The translations under genes and the position numbers were made by a program. From NCBI GenBank assembly GCA_041675905.1, contig JBAYSX010000005.1, forward strand, positions 62,001 to 126,000: 64,000 nt of DNA, given 5' to 3'. Within the stretch, counting starts at the first letter, position 1. Every line of letters begins with the position of its first letter. Under the pieces are notes generated by a model. That model was not told the origin of the DNA. It did no database searches and worked only from the letters and a program-made list of their open reading frames with translations. Shown in pieces: positions 34,704-43,581 of the stretch. The DNA is from Sandaracinobacteroides sp041675905 (GTDB lineage Bacteria > Pseudomonadota > Alphaproteobacteria > Sphingomonadales > Sphingomonadaceae).

Positions 34704-34765
34704 GATTTTCTCTCCTTTGCCATGACGCCCTTCCTCCGCCACGGGGAAGGGCGCGCACGGGGGCT

Positions 34766-37018
34766 TCAGAATTTTTGCGTAATCGATATGCCATAGGTTC
34801 GCGGCAGTGCCTGTTCGGCATAGGCTCCATATGTGGAGACGACGATATTATTATAATATTTGGTTTTCGTAATATTGTCGGCCCACAGGGCAATCGTGGT
34901 TTGCTCGTCCGGACCGGTGAATGCCAGCCGGGCGTTTGCAATTGCATAGTCGCCTTCCCGCGCCAGCCGGGCGGGACCGCCGGCTCCCGGAGCCATATCG
35001 TACCGCCCCTTGTAGGCGACATTGGCCGAAACATCGGCCCCCCAGCCGGTTGCACCCAAAACCACATAATAGTTGAAACCGAGATTGCCGGAAAATTTCG
35101 GTGCATGGGGCGTACGGAAGCCGCGAATGTCTTCCGCGCCGGCAACCTGGCCGAAGCCGCCCGGTGTGTTCAGATGAACGGGAATGAACACCGCCGCGTT
35201 GGGGAAGGAGGTAAAGCGCGCATTCTGGTACAGACCGTTCAGGTTGATCGTGAACGCATCGGTTACGTTCCAGTCGATGCTGGCTTCTACCCCGTCGTTT
35301 TTCGCGGCGGCGGCGTTTTGCTGCACGATACCGCCCCCGCCGGCGTCGATAAAGCCGACCTGGAGATTTTTCCAGTCATAGTGAAACGCGGAAAGGTTAA
35401 GACGCAACCGGCGATCCAGTAACACGAACTTCATGCCTGCCTCATAGGCATCGATTTTTTCTGGCCTTACCGGTTCGGTAGAATTGAATCCGGGGCTGTT
35501 GAACCCGCCCGCCTTCACGCCCTTGTTATAGCTTATATAATAGTTGGCGTTCCCGGCATCATAAGCGAGAACCGCGCGCGGCGTGAAACTGTCGTATTTG
35601 ACGCTGGATCGACCGGAGGTTTCACCGAAGGCCAGCGCGCCATCGGCATTGTTCGAAAACAGATGGACGCGTTTATCATGAGTATAGCGCCCGCCCAGCG
35701 TCAACGTAAAACCATCGAGGAACCGGTAATAAATCTCGGCGAAGCCTGAATAGGCCTTTACGCGGTCGCGGCTGTCCGCAATCGGTATCAGCCCGCCCAG
35801 GTCAAGGCCTGCCAGCCCCAGCGGGAAGCGGTTCCGGTCCTGCTGGTACTGGACGCCGGCGATAAAGTCGAACGCCCCACCGAAATCGGAGGAAATCTGG
35901 AGATCTTCGTTGAGCGCCTGATAGTCGCCGTCGTCATAGCCATAGAAGCTGAAAAGTCCTATTACTGGCGCTCCGTCGCCATCGTTGAGAACGCGCTGGC
36001 GAATGCGGCGATAGCTGGTAGTTGAGCGCAGGTTCATGTCGCCGAAACTGTAATCGACCTGCAATCCGAGCGTCAGCACCCTGTTCTCGAGGTCACCGTC
36101 ACCACGCAGGAAGGTCTGCCGGGCGGGAAGGCTGGCGAGTTGTTCGGCGGACGAACTCTGGTTGGTGTCGTAAAATCTTTCTGTCGGGGACACGCCGGCC
36201 ACGTTGCAATAATAGCATAACGGGCCTGTCGCGATCTCCTTTCGGAGCGTATTGCCATAATCCCGTTTGGTATGTTCGGCCTTCAGTACGATACGCAGGT
36301 CGTCCGTCGGCTCGATCAGCAATTTGCTTCGAAATGTGTAGGATTCATAGGGATTTATATTGGTGTCTGACCGCACATTATACACATAGCCGTCACGGTC
36401 CTGCCAGGCCCCTGCAAAGCGCACGGCGGCGATATCGCTCAGCGGCAGATTCAATACCGCCTCGGTTTGCATCCAGTCCAGATTGCCGAACCCGGCCTTT
36501 ACGTGGCCGGAAAGCGCACCGATCTCCGGATCGTTGGTGTCGATCAGCACGGCGCCGCCGGTCGCGTTCCGACCGTAAAGCGCGCCTTGGGGGCCTTTCA
36601 GCACCTGAACCTGCCGGATATCGAGCATATCCTCGGCTGCACCGATCTGCTGGGATACATAGGCGCCGTCCAGATAGATGGCGACCGAACCCTCGAGCCC
36701 CGGGCCGCTGTAGCCTGTGCCGACGCCGCGCAATACGATCTGGCTGGCGCCGGATTCGTGCTGGAAGCTGAGACCCGCCGAAACAAACTGGAGATCCGAT
36801 GCATCCCGAATCGACATTTGCTCCAGCTTGTCTTCGGAAAACTGGCTCATGGAGATCGGTACATCTTGCAGCGACTGCGCGCGCCGCTGCGCGGTCACCA
36901 CGATCTCTCCACCGCGCCCTCCGGCGGCGGGAGCGTCTTGCGACAGGGCAGGCGATGGCATCAAAATGACGAGCGCCGCAGATACCAGAAGCCCCGACCG
37001 GAATAACTTTCGTTGCAT
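34766..37018 (-). CDS. TonB-dependent outer-membrane receptor
   Basis: From the ATG at 37018 the protein has 750 residues. That start gives GGGAGG at a normal distance and a signal peptide beginning MQRKLFRSGLLVSAALV and ending near PALSQ; the ATG at 37027 sits directly on the ribosome site. The plug contains GGEIVVTAQRR and LKGPQGALYGRNATGGAV, and the barrel ends in ITQKF. It is less like the receptors at 17288 and 41200 than they are to each other. A TetR gene lies upstream on the same strand and may regulate it. Confidence 0.93.
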   Translation of the reverse strand: MQRKLFRSGLLVSAALVILMPSPALSQDAPAAGGRGGEIVVTAQRRAQSLQDVPISMSQFSEDKLEQMSIRDASDLQFVSAGLSFQHESGASQIVLRGVGTGYSGPGLEGSVAIYLDGAYVSQQIGAAEDMLDIRQVQVLKGPQGALYGRNATGGAVLIDTNDPEIGALSGHVKAGFGNLDWMQTEAVLNLPLSDIAAVRFAGAWQDRDGYVYNVRSDTNINPYESYTFRSKLLIEPTDDLRIVLKAEHTKRDYGNTLRKEIATGPLCYYCNVAGVSPTERFYDTNQSSSAEQLASLPARQTFLRGDGDLENRVLTLGLQVDYSFGDMNLRSTTSYRRIRQRVLNDGDGAPVIGLFSFYGYDDGDYQALNEDLQISSDFGGAFDFIAGVQYQQDRNRFPLGLAGLDLGGLIPIADSRDRVKAYSGFAEIYYRFLDGFTLTLGGRYTHDKRVHLFSNNADGALAFGETSGRSSVKYDSFTPRAVLAYDAGNANYYISYNKGVKAGGFNSPGFNSTEPVRPEKIDAYEAGMKFVLLDRRLRLNLSAFHYDWKNLQVGFIDAGGGGIVQQNAAAAKNDGVEASIDWNVTDAFTINLNGLYQNARFTSFPNAAVFIPVHLNTPGGFGQVAGAEDIRGFRTPHAPKFSGNLGFNYYVVLGATGWGADVSANVAYKGRYDMAPGAGGPARLAREGDYAIANARLAFTGPDEQTTIALWADNITKTKYYNNIVVSTYGAYAEQALPRTYGISITQKF

Positions 37019-37044
37019 CAAAATCATCCTCCCTCAGAAAGCAG

Positions 37045-37063
37045 AAACGGTTTTTTGCCGTTT
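37045..37063. promoter_or_regulatory. AAACGG/CCGTTT inverted repeat upstream of the TonB receptor
   Basis: Perfect six-base arms (37045-37050 and 37058-37063) flank a T-rich centre just upstream of the receptor ribosome site. It could be an operator for the TetR gene at 37303 or a weak stem-loop. Confidence 0.4.
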
Positions 37064-37215
37064 AATTCCAGACAGATAAACCCTCGCAAAGTTATTATCA
37101 TTCTGGATCATTATTATTTTATTTGCCGAGAATACGCGGACACCATAGGACGCCGAACTCCCGGGACAGCATGCCCTGCCAAAGAAGCGGAACATCGTTC
37201 CTGTTTCTAGATCTC

Positions 37216-37232
37216 GTGCGAGACCCTCGCAC
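37216..37232 (-). terminator. GTGCGAG/CTCGCAC hairpin after the TetR gene
   Basis: Seven-base perfect arms with a three-base loop lie about 70 bp past the TetR stop (37303, minus strand). It may end the regulator transcript before the receptor promoter. There is no U-run. Confidence 0.4.
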
Positions 37233-37302
37233 CTGTCATAATTGCCAGGGTAAAGATGGCTTTATGCCATTGGCCGGACGGGAGGGTTTATGATCCGCCA
37301 GG

Positions 37303-37926
37303 CTATTCCAGTGGACCTTTAAGGCATGCAGGTGTCCCGGTCGGCATGTCCGGCAACCGCGCGATCACCGCGGCCAGAATGAAATCCCGAAACGTATCGT
37401 CAAATATCGTGATAACCCCCCAGGGACTCATCGCGCCCCACAGCATCAGGGACCGGATGGAGCCGGTCACCATGATCTGGATATTGGAGATGAATTTCTC
37501 GATTTCCGTGTCCGGCGAGGCAAACCCGCTTTCGGAAAGTTTTTGATGCAGACGCAACGCGGAATGTTTTATCATATTGCTGAGGATGATTTTGACAACC
37601 GGATCGGTTATCGCCCGCTCCTCGATCAGTCTCAGCAGGCCGGAATCGTTACGATACGCGGAAAAGACGATCTCAATGAAAATTTCCAGAATTTCCACAG
37701 GGTTGCGCTTGCCCCGGGTGAGGTCATGCCAACTTTTATCGAAATCATCGGTGCGGGCCTGCGACCAAACTTCCAGAATAGCGTAGAGCAGGCCCCCCTT
37801 GTCGGGGAACCGCCGGTAAATCGTGGCGGCGGAAACTTTTGCGTGTCTGGCGATCAGCGATATGGTAGCCTTTTCAAATCCATGCTCCGAAAACAGAGAC
37901 AGGGCGCTGTTGAATACCCGGTCCAT
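37303..37926 (-). CDS. TetR/AcrR-family transcriptional regulator
   Basis: The helix-turn-helix is clear (ISLIARHAKVSAATIYRRFPDK) after MDRVFNSALSLFSEHGF. Of the 289-residue open frame only the part from the ATG at 37926 looks like protein (207 residues), and there is no GTG, TTG or ATG in the codons just before it. GGGAAAAG lies upstream. It is not a close relative of the TetR pair at 14654 and 24342; the recognition helix is of the AATIYRRF class. It probably regulates the TonB receptor downstream or the divergent ABM remnant. Confidence 0.88.
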   Translation of the reverse strand: MDRVFNSALSLFSEHGFEKATISLIARHAKVSAATIYRRFPDKGGLLYAILEVWSQARTDDFDKSWHDLTRGKRNPVEILEIFIEIVFSAYRNDSGLLRLIEERAITDPVVKIILSNMIKHSALRLHQKLSESGFASPDTEIEKFISNIQIMVTGSIRSLMLWGAMSPWGVITIFDDTFRDFILAAVIARLPDMPTGTPACLKGPLE

Positions 37927-38060
37927 CTTTTCCCGGCTGCGATCCTGTTTAGGACTGAAAATCCATTCAGAACGGTCGGACCAGTGTATTTTATGGGGTT
38001 GAATCGGGCTTCTCCCATTCCTGACAGGGCGGTCGGGATATGCGGTACGATTAAAAAACG

Positions 38061-38119
38061 CCCTGCGGAAGATATGATTTGCCTGGCGATGTCGAGACCG
38101 CGTTCCGGAGACCGCAGGG
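38061..38119. repeat. CCCTGCGG/CCGCAGGG inverted repeat in a divergent promoter region
   Basis: Exact eight-base arms at 38061-38068 and 38112-38119, extendable by three more pairs with one G-T, lie between the TetR gene and the divergent ABM gene. The left arm with flank (ACGCCCTGCGG) also occurs at 15312-15322 next to the TetR operator candidate. Confidence 0.45.
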
Positions 38120-38162
38120 TGTGTCAGTAAAACAAAGAATCCAGCAGGAAGGGAAAATAACC

Positions 38163-38549
38163 ATGTCCACACTTCTCTCCATCCAGACTGTGGCGGAAGG
38201 CCGTGAGGAGGAATATCTCAAAATCCAGCGAGAAGTATGGAGTCAGACCCATGCAAAAGAACCCGGGATCGTGCGCTACGAACATTATCGCGGCGAGAAG
38301 CCGGGGCAATTCTATTCCCTGCTGGTGTTTCGGGATTTCGGCGCATTCCTCGACCATCAGGTAGCTGATTACCATGACGCCCCGGACTGGGCGGGCTGTT
38401 CAAGGAGCATGAAATGCAGATACTGGACCCGATCCCCGGCGCCAGCCACCTGGAGCAAACGGACATGCCCCGGCTGGCTTCATTCCGACCGCAGCGCCGG
38501 AGCGGTTTCCCGCTCCGGCGCCAGGTTTTCCGTCAGCCCATCGGGTTAA
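38163..38549 (+). pseudogene. frameshifted ABM-family gene
   Basis: The first about 75 residues from the ATG at 38163 match the ABM protein at 34290: HAKEPGIVRYEHYRGEKPGQFYSLLVFRDFGAFLDHQ against its HEPDCLRYECWRA...FRNAAGFYNHQ. After DAPDWAG (near 38390) the frame turns to nonsense (CSRSMKCRYW). The -1 frame continues the homology as LFKEHEMQILDPIPGAS, matching SVELEFVDPVPGAG. One missing base, or one sequencing error, explains this. No suitable stop is found before the terminator at 38494. Function is the same open question as for its paralogue. Confidence 0.7.
38494..38529 (+). terminator. strong hairpin terminator between convergent genes
   Basis: GCGCCGGAGCGG at 38494-38505 pairs perfectly over 12 bp with CCGCTCCGGCGC at 38510-38521 around TTTC, and AGG plus four T residues follow. 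It lies just past the ABM remnant and four bases from the stop of the convergent alcohol dehydrogenase gene. Confidence 0.8.
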
Positions 38550-39567
38550 GCATGACCTTGCACGCGGATTTATCGGCACGCAGTTGCTCGAAAACCGTCG
38601 GGAGATCGTTCATCGGGACGAGGCCGTCGAACATTGGCATCAGGTCGATCTGACCCGACGCGATCATTTTTTGCGCGACCGCAAACTCCTGCTTCGTATA
38701 GCAGGCGGCGAACTGATAGTTCAGTTCCTTCACCGTGGGCGTGATGGCGAGGAACTTCTCGAAACCGTTGCAGGCTCCGGCCATCACGATCTGGCCCTTG
38801 TGCGTAACCAGGTCGCTGCACCGCCCCATCATGCCCGGCAGACCCACACATTCGAATATGATCTCCGGTGGTCCGCCCGCAGTTTTCGCGAAACGTTCGG
38901 CAAGATATTCGTCGTTGATGTGGAAGGCGTCCGCGCCGAGCGTGGTGGCCAGTTCCGCGCGTCGGTCCGTCCGGGCGGTAACCACGACCGAATCCGCGCC
39001 CATCATTTTGGCTACCGCCGCTGTAGCAAGACCCACCGGACCGGCGCCCAGCACGAGCACGCGGACGCCGGGCCGCATGCGTGACACCGCCACCGCATGG
39101 ATGCCGACCGCCAGTGGCTCGGTCATCGCGCCCTGTTCCCAGCTGACGCCATCGTGCAACCGCACGGACTCATCCGCGCCGACCACCGCATATTCACCAT
39201 AACCGCCGACGAGGTCGCCGGTCGGCAGACTGAGGACCGTCGGGCAGTGGAACGGCTCGCCCCCGAGGCAGGCGGCGCAGGTGCCGCAACCGATGTAGGG
39301 AAAACCCGCCAGCCGGTCGCCTTCCCGCCATTTTTCGTCTGTGCCCGCGCCAAGCTCGACGATCTCGCCGCTGAACTCGTGACCAAGCACTGTGCCGGCC
39401 TTGACCGTCCAGCAGCTGTGCGGATCGGTCAGGTGCAGGTCGCTGCCACAGATGCCGCAGCGGTGAACGCGGATGAGCAGCTGGCCGGCTGCCGGCTTCG
39501 GCACTTCGACCTCACTGATCGCCAGTGGCACCCCCGGTTTCTCGAAAACGGCCGCCTTCATCTTCAT
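38533..39567 (-). CDS. zinc-dependent alcohol dehydrogenase (MDR family)
   Basis: From the ATG at 39567 (GAAGGAG upstream) the protein has 344 residues. It has catalytic-zinc ligands in CGICGSDLHL near 37-45 and GHEFSGEI near 63, a structural-zinc-type loop reading YIGCGTCAACLGGEPFHC, and a coenzyme fold with VLGAGPVGLATAAVAK. It resembles sorbitol/threonine-type medium-chain dehydrogenases. The longer frame from 39801 runs into the divergent LuxR promoter region and is not protein-like. It is a single gene in the island and probably acts on a secondary alcohol. Confidence 0.93.
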   Translation of the reverse strand: MKMKAAVFEKPGVPLAISEVEVPKPAAGQLLIRVHRCGICGSDLHLTDPHSCWTVKAGTVLGHEFSGEIVELGAGTDEKWREGDRLAGFPYIGCGTCAACLGGEPFHCPTVLSLPTGDLVGGYGEYAVVGADESVRLHDGVSWEQGAMTEPLAVGIHAVAVSRMRPGVRVLVLGAGPVGLATAAVAKMMGADSVVVTARTDRRAELATTLGADAFHINDEYLAERFAKTAGGPPEIIFECVGLPGMMGRCSDLVTHKGQIVMAGACNGFEKFLAITPTVKELNYQFAACYTKQEFAVAQKMIASGQIDLMPMFDGLVPMNDLPTVFEQLRADKSACKVMLNPMG

Positions 39568-39698
39568 AATTTGCGCTCCTTCATCGGTTGGACGATCCGT
39601 CGCGACGACTGCCGTGCACCTCCGGTTTTGCAGGGTTGTGCTCCTTTGGTGCTGACGGCAACATGCGAGGAATATAGAAAAAAGTTCGGGAGAAATTG

Positions 39699-40436
39699 AT
39701 GGCTTCCATGATTGCGCCAGGGAATATGAACAGGATTCGAGGTCTTGAGGAGGCGATCCACGCCTTTCACACTTTCGGCTCGCGTCTGGGCCTCGGGCCA
39801 TTGGGCGTTGTTGACGATCTGGACAGCAAGAAATCGCCGAGCTGCCCGGACGGCAGCTATGTATGTGAGCATCTGGGCTGGCAGGTGGAAATTATAGAGC
39901 GCTTCCAGGAACTTTCCCCGCATTATCGCCCGTTCCGTCAGTGTTGTGCGCAGACGCTCCCCTATGTGTCGATCGTTCCCCGCTCCGAACGGGAATTGGC
40001 CGACGTGCCGGAAACATTTCGGCAATATCACCATGATTTTGCCAGTTGCGGCGTTGGTACGATGATCGTCGTGCCCGTGCATCGACCGCGCGGCAAGGTG
40101 GGTGCCGCGCTCCTGTTCTCGCGCGAGCGGGTGGATCTGCGCCCGCTGGTGGAGCGCCATGAATATCTGCTGCTCGGGCTTTCGCACACCGTTCTGCACT
40201 ATGCGGCCCCGCCGGCGGCGGAAACGCCGGCGCCTCCCCTCTCCACCCGGCAGCGCGAATGCCTGCTTTGGGCCTCGCGCGGCAAAACGATGGAGGAAAC
40301 GGCCATCATTATGGGCATTTCCCCGCATACCGCCCGCAGTTACCTCAAGATTGCCATCACCCAGCTCGGTGCTGTCAACACCACGCAGGCGGTTGCGATC
40401 GCGCTGCGCCATCGCCTCCTCGAACTGGAAGAATAG
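39699..40436 (+). CDS. LuxR-family regulator with autoinducer-binding-like domain (LuxR solo)
   Basis: The protein has 245 residues. The C-terminus is a LuxR helix-turn-helix (LSTRQRECLLWASRGKTMEE, ISPHTARSYLKIAITQL). The N-terminal half ends with GVGTMIVVPVHRPRGKVGAALLF, the pattern preceding the linker in LuxR autoinducer-binding domains. The usual Trp/Tyr/Asp-Pro signal-binding residues are not evident, and no luxI-type gene is in the window. It is probably an orphan receptor for another ligand, possibly a pathway compound. The ATG at 39699 has GGGAG upstream. It sits just before the SnoaL-TonB-P450 operon. Confidence 0.88.
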   Translation: MASMIAPGNMNRIRGLEEAIHAFHTFGSRLGLGPLGVVDDLDSKKSPSCPDGSYVCEHLGWQVEIIERFQELSPHYRPFRQCCAQTLPYVSIVPRSERELADVPETFRQYHHDFASCGVGTMIVVPVHRPRGKVGAALLFSRERVDLRPLVERHEYLLLGLSHTVLHYAAPPAAETPAPPLSTRQRECLLWASRGKTMEETAIIMGISPHTARSYLKIAITQLGAVNTTQAVAIALRHRLLELEE

Positions 40437-40542
40437 CGGTGGACAAGGCGCGGACAACCCCCGAAATTTGGCGGTTTGACGGGTGCTCTCCGTCCTTCCA
40501 CAAAAATCAAAAGAAAACATACGGGCAGACAGTGGAGGGACA

Positions 40543-41004
40543 GTGTCGCTGGATAACATGGAGAAAAGACTTCGTCTTCTTGAAGATGAAGCTGCAATAC
40601 GCTCTGTCATACAACGGTACGGGCGGGCCGTCGACTGGCTCAGTACAGAAGATCTGGATCTGATCTTTTTCGATGATGCGGAAATCGATTATGGTGCATT
40701 CGGCGGTGCAGGGGCAGAGTTCAAGCAGACGCTTCAGGAGGTAGAAGCCGGTTTTCCCCGGCGCTGGCACTTTACAGGGTCGATCGAGATTGCATGGGTC
40801 GACGAAAATACGGTCGATGTCGAGAGCAGCCAGATAGTCGGCTCCGCCACGTCGGCGGATCTGGCGGCCGATTATTCGCTTTTCTTCGGCTGGTATCTCG
40901 ACCGGCTGGAGCGCCGGAACGGTCGCTGGGGGATTTCCCGGCGCGAGGGTGGTGTGTCCGCCCTGTCTCCCTATTCGACGGAGCTTCTGTCGCGTTTACT
41001 TTAG
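40543..41004 (+). CDS. SnoaL-like / NTF2-fold protein with a transplanted C-terminus
   Basis: From the GTG at 40543 (GGAGG four bases upstream) the protein has 153 residues. Residues up to about 130 have the SnoaL pattern: LLEDEAAIRSVIQRYGRAVDWL, an acidic FFDDAEIDYGAFGG, WHFTGSIEIAW, and LDRLERRNGRWGISR. The last 20 residues switch to REGGVSALSPYSTELLS, identical to the ene-reductase C-terminus at 29894 and foreign to SnoaL proteins. The DNA repeat behind it is 49 of 51 identical and in frame, so the native 3' end was probably replaced by recombination. It may still fold, as the core strands are present. It opens the operon to 47094. Confidence 0.78.
   Translation: MSLDNMEKRLRLLEDEAAIRSVIQRYGRAVDWLSTEDLDLIFFDDAEIDYGAFGGAGAEFKQTLQEVEAGFPRRWHFTGSIEIAWVDENTVDVESSQIVGSATSADLAADYSLFFGWYLDRLERRNGRWGISRREGGVSALSPYSTELLSRLL
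40941..40991 (+). repeat. 51-bp direct repeat, copy 2 (fused to the SnoaL gene)
   Basis: This is the counterpart of 30961-31011. The repeat starts abruptly after GGATTTCCCG of the SnoaL frame, and the bases after it (TTTAGGAGGGC...) show only faint similarity to the ene-reductase downstream sequence. Confidence 0.9.
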
Positions 41005-41005
41005 G

Positions 41006-41021
41006 AGGGCACATCTGCCCT
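41006..41021 (+). terminator. AGGGCA/TGCCCT hairpin after the SnoaL gene
   Basis: Six-base perfect arms with a CATC loop directly follow the stop at 41004. There is no U-run; it may attenuate transcription toward the TonB receptor gene. Confidence 0.4.
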
Positions 41022-41199
41022 TGCGAGAGTCCGCTCCAATCCCGGCGCGCCGGTCAGTTACGGTGATCCCCCATGGTTTCCGGTCCCGGGGCACCTAGCA
41101 GAAAGATGTATTGAGCGAGCGTATATGCCCGGTAACCTGAACGAACGCCCGATCTGAATAAAAGCAAGGGGGCGCATAAAACAGGTGTGGAGGAAAATT

Positions 41200-43539
41200 A
41201 TGTCTGAAATAATGCCTGGCGCAGCCGGGGGACGAGCGGCAATATTCCTGCTCTTTTGCGCATCGACATCTGCCTGGGCCCAACAGCCGGCTGGCGCGAT
41301 AGAATCCTCTGCACCGGCAGAGCCTGTCGCGGCCGCCACGGGTGGCCTTCAGGATATTGTCGTTACTGCACAAAAGCGGGCCGAGAATCTCCAGAGTGTC
41401 CCGATTTCGGTTACTGCGGTAGGCGGAGACCAGATTCGTAACCTTCAGGCGCCCACAATTCAGGGATTGTATGGCAAGGTCCCCAATATTCAGCTCAATA
41501 ACTTCTCGAATACCCCGAACAGCGCGGTTATCACGATACGGGGCATCGGTGTCATCGAGCCTGACCCCTATGCCGGCAATACGGTTTCCATCGTGGTTGA
41601 CGGGGTGCCGCAATATTTTTCCATGGGAGCACTGGTCGAGCTGTTCGACATCGAACGCGTGGAGGTTTTGCGTGGGCCGCAGGGAACGTTGTTCGGCGCC
41701 AACACAACGGGAGGCGTGGTCAATATCACGACTCATCAGCCGACGGGGGAATTTGGCGGGTCGATCGAGGCGACATACGGGAATTATGACCGGTTCGACA
41801 TCAAGGGTGTACTCGACATCCCGGTGGTTACGGACATAATCGCCGCAAAATTCGGGATCGCCCATACCCGGCGCGACGGCTATGTCACCAATGTCATCGA
41901 CGGCAAAGACCTGGGCAAGCGCGACGTAACGATTTTTCGTGGCGCGGTCAAATTCACACCCGTTTCCTCGTTCGATGCCACGCTGTCCGGCGAATATACG
42001 ATGGCACGCAACGGTTCGCCCATCGTGATCAATGGCGCGTATCCCGGCGAAATTTTATATGCGCCACCGGGGGTCGACGGCATGTATGCCGGGCCATGCC
42101 AGAATATGAACGAACGGTGCCGCGCACCGAAGAAGTACCTGGGTGCAAAAAATGCCAGCACCCCGGACAGTTCCGATCTGAATAATTATCGCGCAACACT
42201 CACCATGAATCTGAGAGATACGGCGATCGGCGACATTACGTCGATCACCGCGTACAAGAAGTTCGATCTGACGGAATTCACCGATCAGGATGGCTCTGTT
42301 CGCGATATTTTTCCCGGCTTCCGCGAAACGAGAGGGCGCCAGTTCAGCCAGGAGTTGCGAACCGCAGCGGATATCACGGACAGCATAAACCTGGTGGCGG
42401 GCCTCTTTTATCTCGATACAAAATATAGTCATGAACAAAGAAACAAATATTACTTTGCGGGCCCGGGACTGCTGAATGTCAATACGCAGGATCAGGATAA
42501 TTATTCTGTATCTGGCTTTGTTCAGGCTTATGCACAGGTTACCGACCGGCTTCGCCTGCAGGGCGGCATACGCTACACTTACGAGAAGACATCCATGCTT
42601 GCTGCCACGATCCTTTCGGTTAACCCGAGTGGCGTTACCGAATATTCTGGTGTTGGCAATACGGTTCTCTCGGCGGTGACGCCACCCAAGGATAGCAAGA
42701 GCTGGAAAAATACAGGCTGGAAGCTCGGTGTGGACTATGAACTATTTGACCGGACCATGGCTTACGGATCCTGGGCCAGAGGTTTCAAATCGGGCGGATT
42801 TACCGGGCGTATTGGCATTCCTCAGGACCTTGGTCCATATGACCCCGAAAAAGTGGACACATTTGAAGTCGGAATCAAGAATGATTTATTTGATGGCCGG
42901 CTACGTTTGAATTTTGCGGCTTTCTACACAAATTATCGTGATATGCAGATTGCCCAGATTTATGTAACACAAGACGCTGATGGTCTGCCGGTGCAGGGAA
43001 ATACAATTCTTAATGCCGCCAAATCAACGATCAAGGGCTTTGAACTCGAAGCGGCCACGGTGCCTGTCGATGGCCTGACATTGAGTGGTTCACTGGCTTA
43101 TCTTGATGCCAAATACAAAAATTTCCCCTACCTGGATCCACTGACCATTACACCGGAAAACCCCAACGGAGTTCCGGTAAACCTCAAGGGTGAACAGCTG
43201 CAAAACGCGCCACATTGGTCGGCGACCGCAGCTATCAATTATGATGTGCAGCTCCCCGGCAATGCAAGGGCAGAGATCAATCTTTCGTACAGTTATGTCG
43301 GGAAGAAATACCTGACAGCGTTACTCAACAGCCCGCGTACGACTATACAGCCGACGGGAACTTTTGACGGAAATATCAATATATTCCCACGCGGCGATGA
43401 TTTTTCGATTGGCGTGTGGGCACGCAACATATTTAACAAACATTATATAAACAATTGCTACGATTCCCCCGGATTCCTGGGATTCTGTGGTTATTCCCCG
43501 CCGCGCGAATACGGTGTGACTGCCCGATATGCTTTCTAG
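41200..43539 (+). CDS. TonB-dependent outer-membrane receptor
   Basis: From the ATG at 41200 (GGAGG six bases upstream) the protein has 779 residues. A signal peptide (about 1-29, ending STSAWAQ) is followed by a plug with LQDIVVTAQKR and LRGPQGTLFGANTTGGVV and a barrel ending in TARYAF. The GTG at 41185 is a weaker start. It is strongly similar to the receptor at 17288 throughout; the extracellular loop near residue 300 (CQNMNERCRAPKKY) differs most, suggesting different ligand fit. It is followed at once by a P450 gene, linking uptake to oxidation. Confidence 0.94.
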   Translation: MSEIMPGAAGGRAAIFLLFCASTSAWAQQPAGAIESSAPAEPVAAATGGLQDIVVTAQKRAENLQSVPISVTAVGGDQIRNLQAPTIQGLYGKVPNIQLNNFSNTPNSAVITIRGIGVIEPDPYAGNTVSIVVDGVPQYFSMGALVELFDIERVEVLRGPQGTLFGANTTGGVVNITTHQPTGEFGGSIEATYGNYDRFDIKGVLDIPVVTDIIAAKFGIAHTRRDGYVTNVIDGKDLGKRDVTIFRGAVKFTPVSSFDATLSGEYTMARNGSPIVINGAYPGEILYAPPGVDGMYAGPCQNMNERCRAPKKYLGAKNASTPDSSDLNNYRATLTMNLRDTAIGDITSITAYKKFDLTEFTDQDGSVRDIFPGFRETRGRQFSQELRTAADITDSINLVAGLFYLDTKYSHEQRNKYYFAGPGLLNVNTQDQDNYSVSGFVQAYAQVTDRLRLQGGIRYTYEKTSMLAATILSVNPSGVTEYSGVGNTVLSAVTPPKDSKSWKNTGWKLGVDYELFDRTMAYGSWARGFKSGGFTGRIGIPQDLGPYDPEKVDTFEVGIKNDLFDGRLRLNFAAFYTNYRDMQIAQIYVTQDADGLPVQGNTILNAAKSTIKGFELEAATVPVDGLTLSGSLAYLDAKYKNFPYLDPLTITPENPNGVPVNLKGEQLQNAPHWSATAAINYDVQLPGNARAEINLSYSYVGKKYLTALLNSPRTTIQPTGTFDGNINIFPRGDDFSIGVWARNIFNKHYINNCYDSPGFLGFCGYSPPREYGVTARYAF

Positions 43540-43581
43540 TAGCAGCGGACTATCTTGTGACAGTTGGTCAGGGAGTTTTTG

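Noticed and set aside
39699..40436. A quorum-sensing pair
   Set aside because: There is a LuxR-type gene but no luxI-like synthase anywhere in the window.
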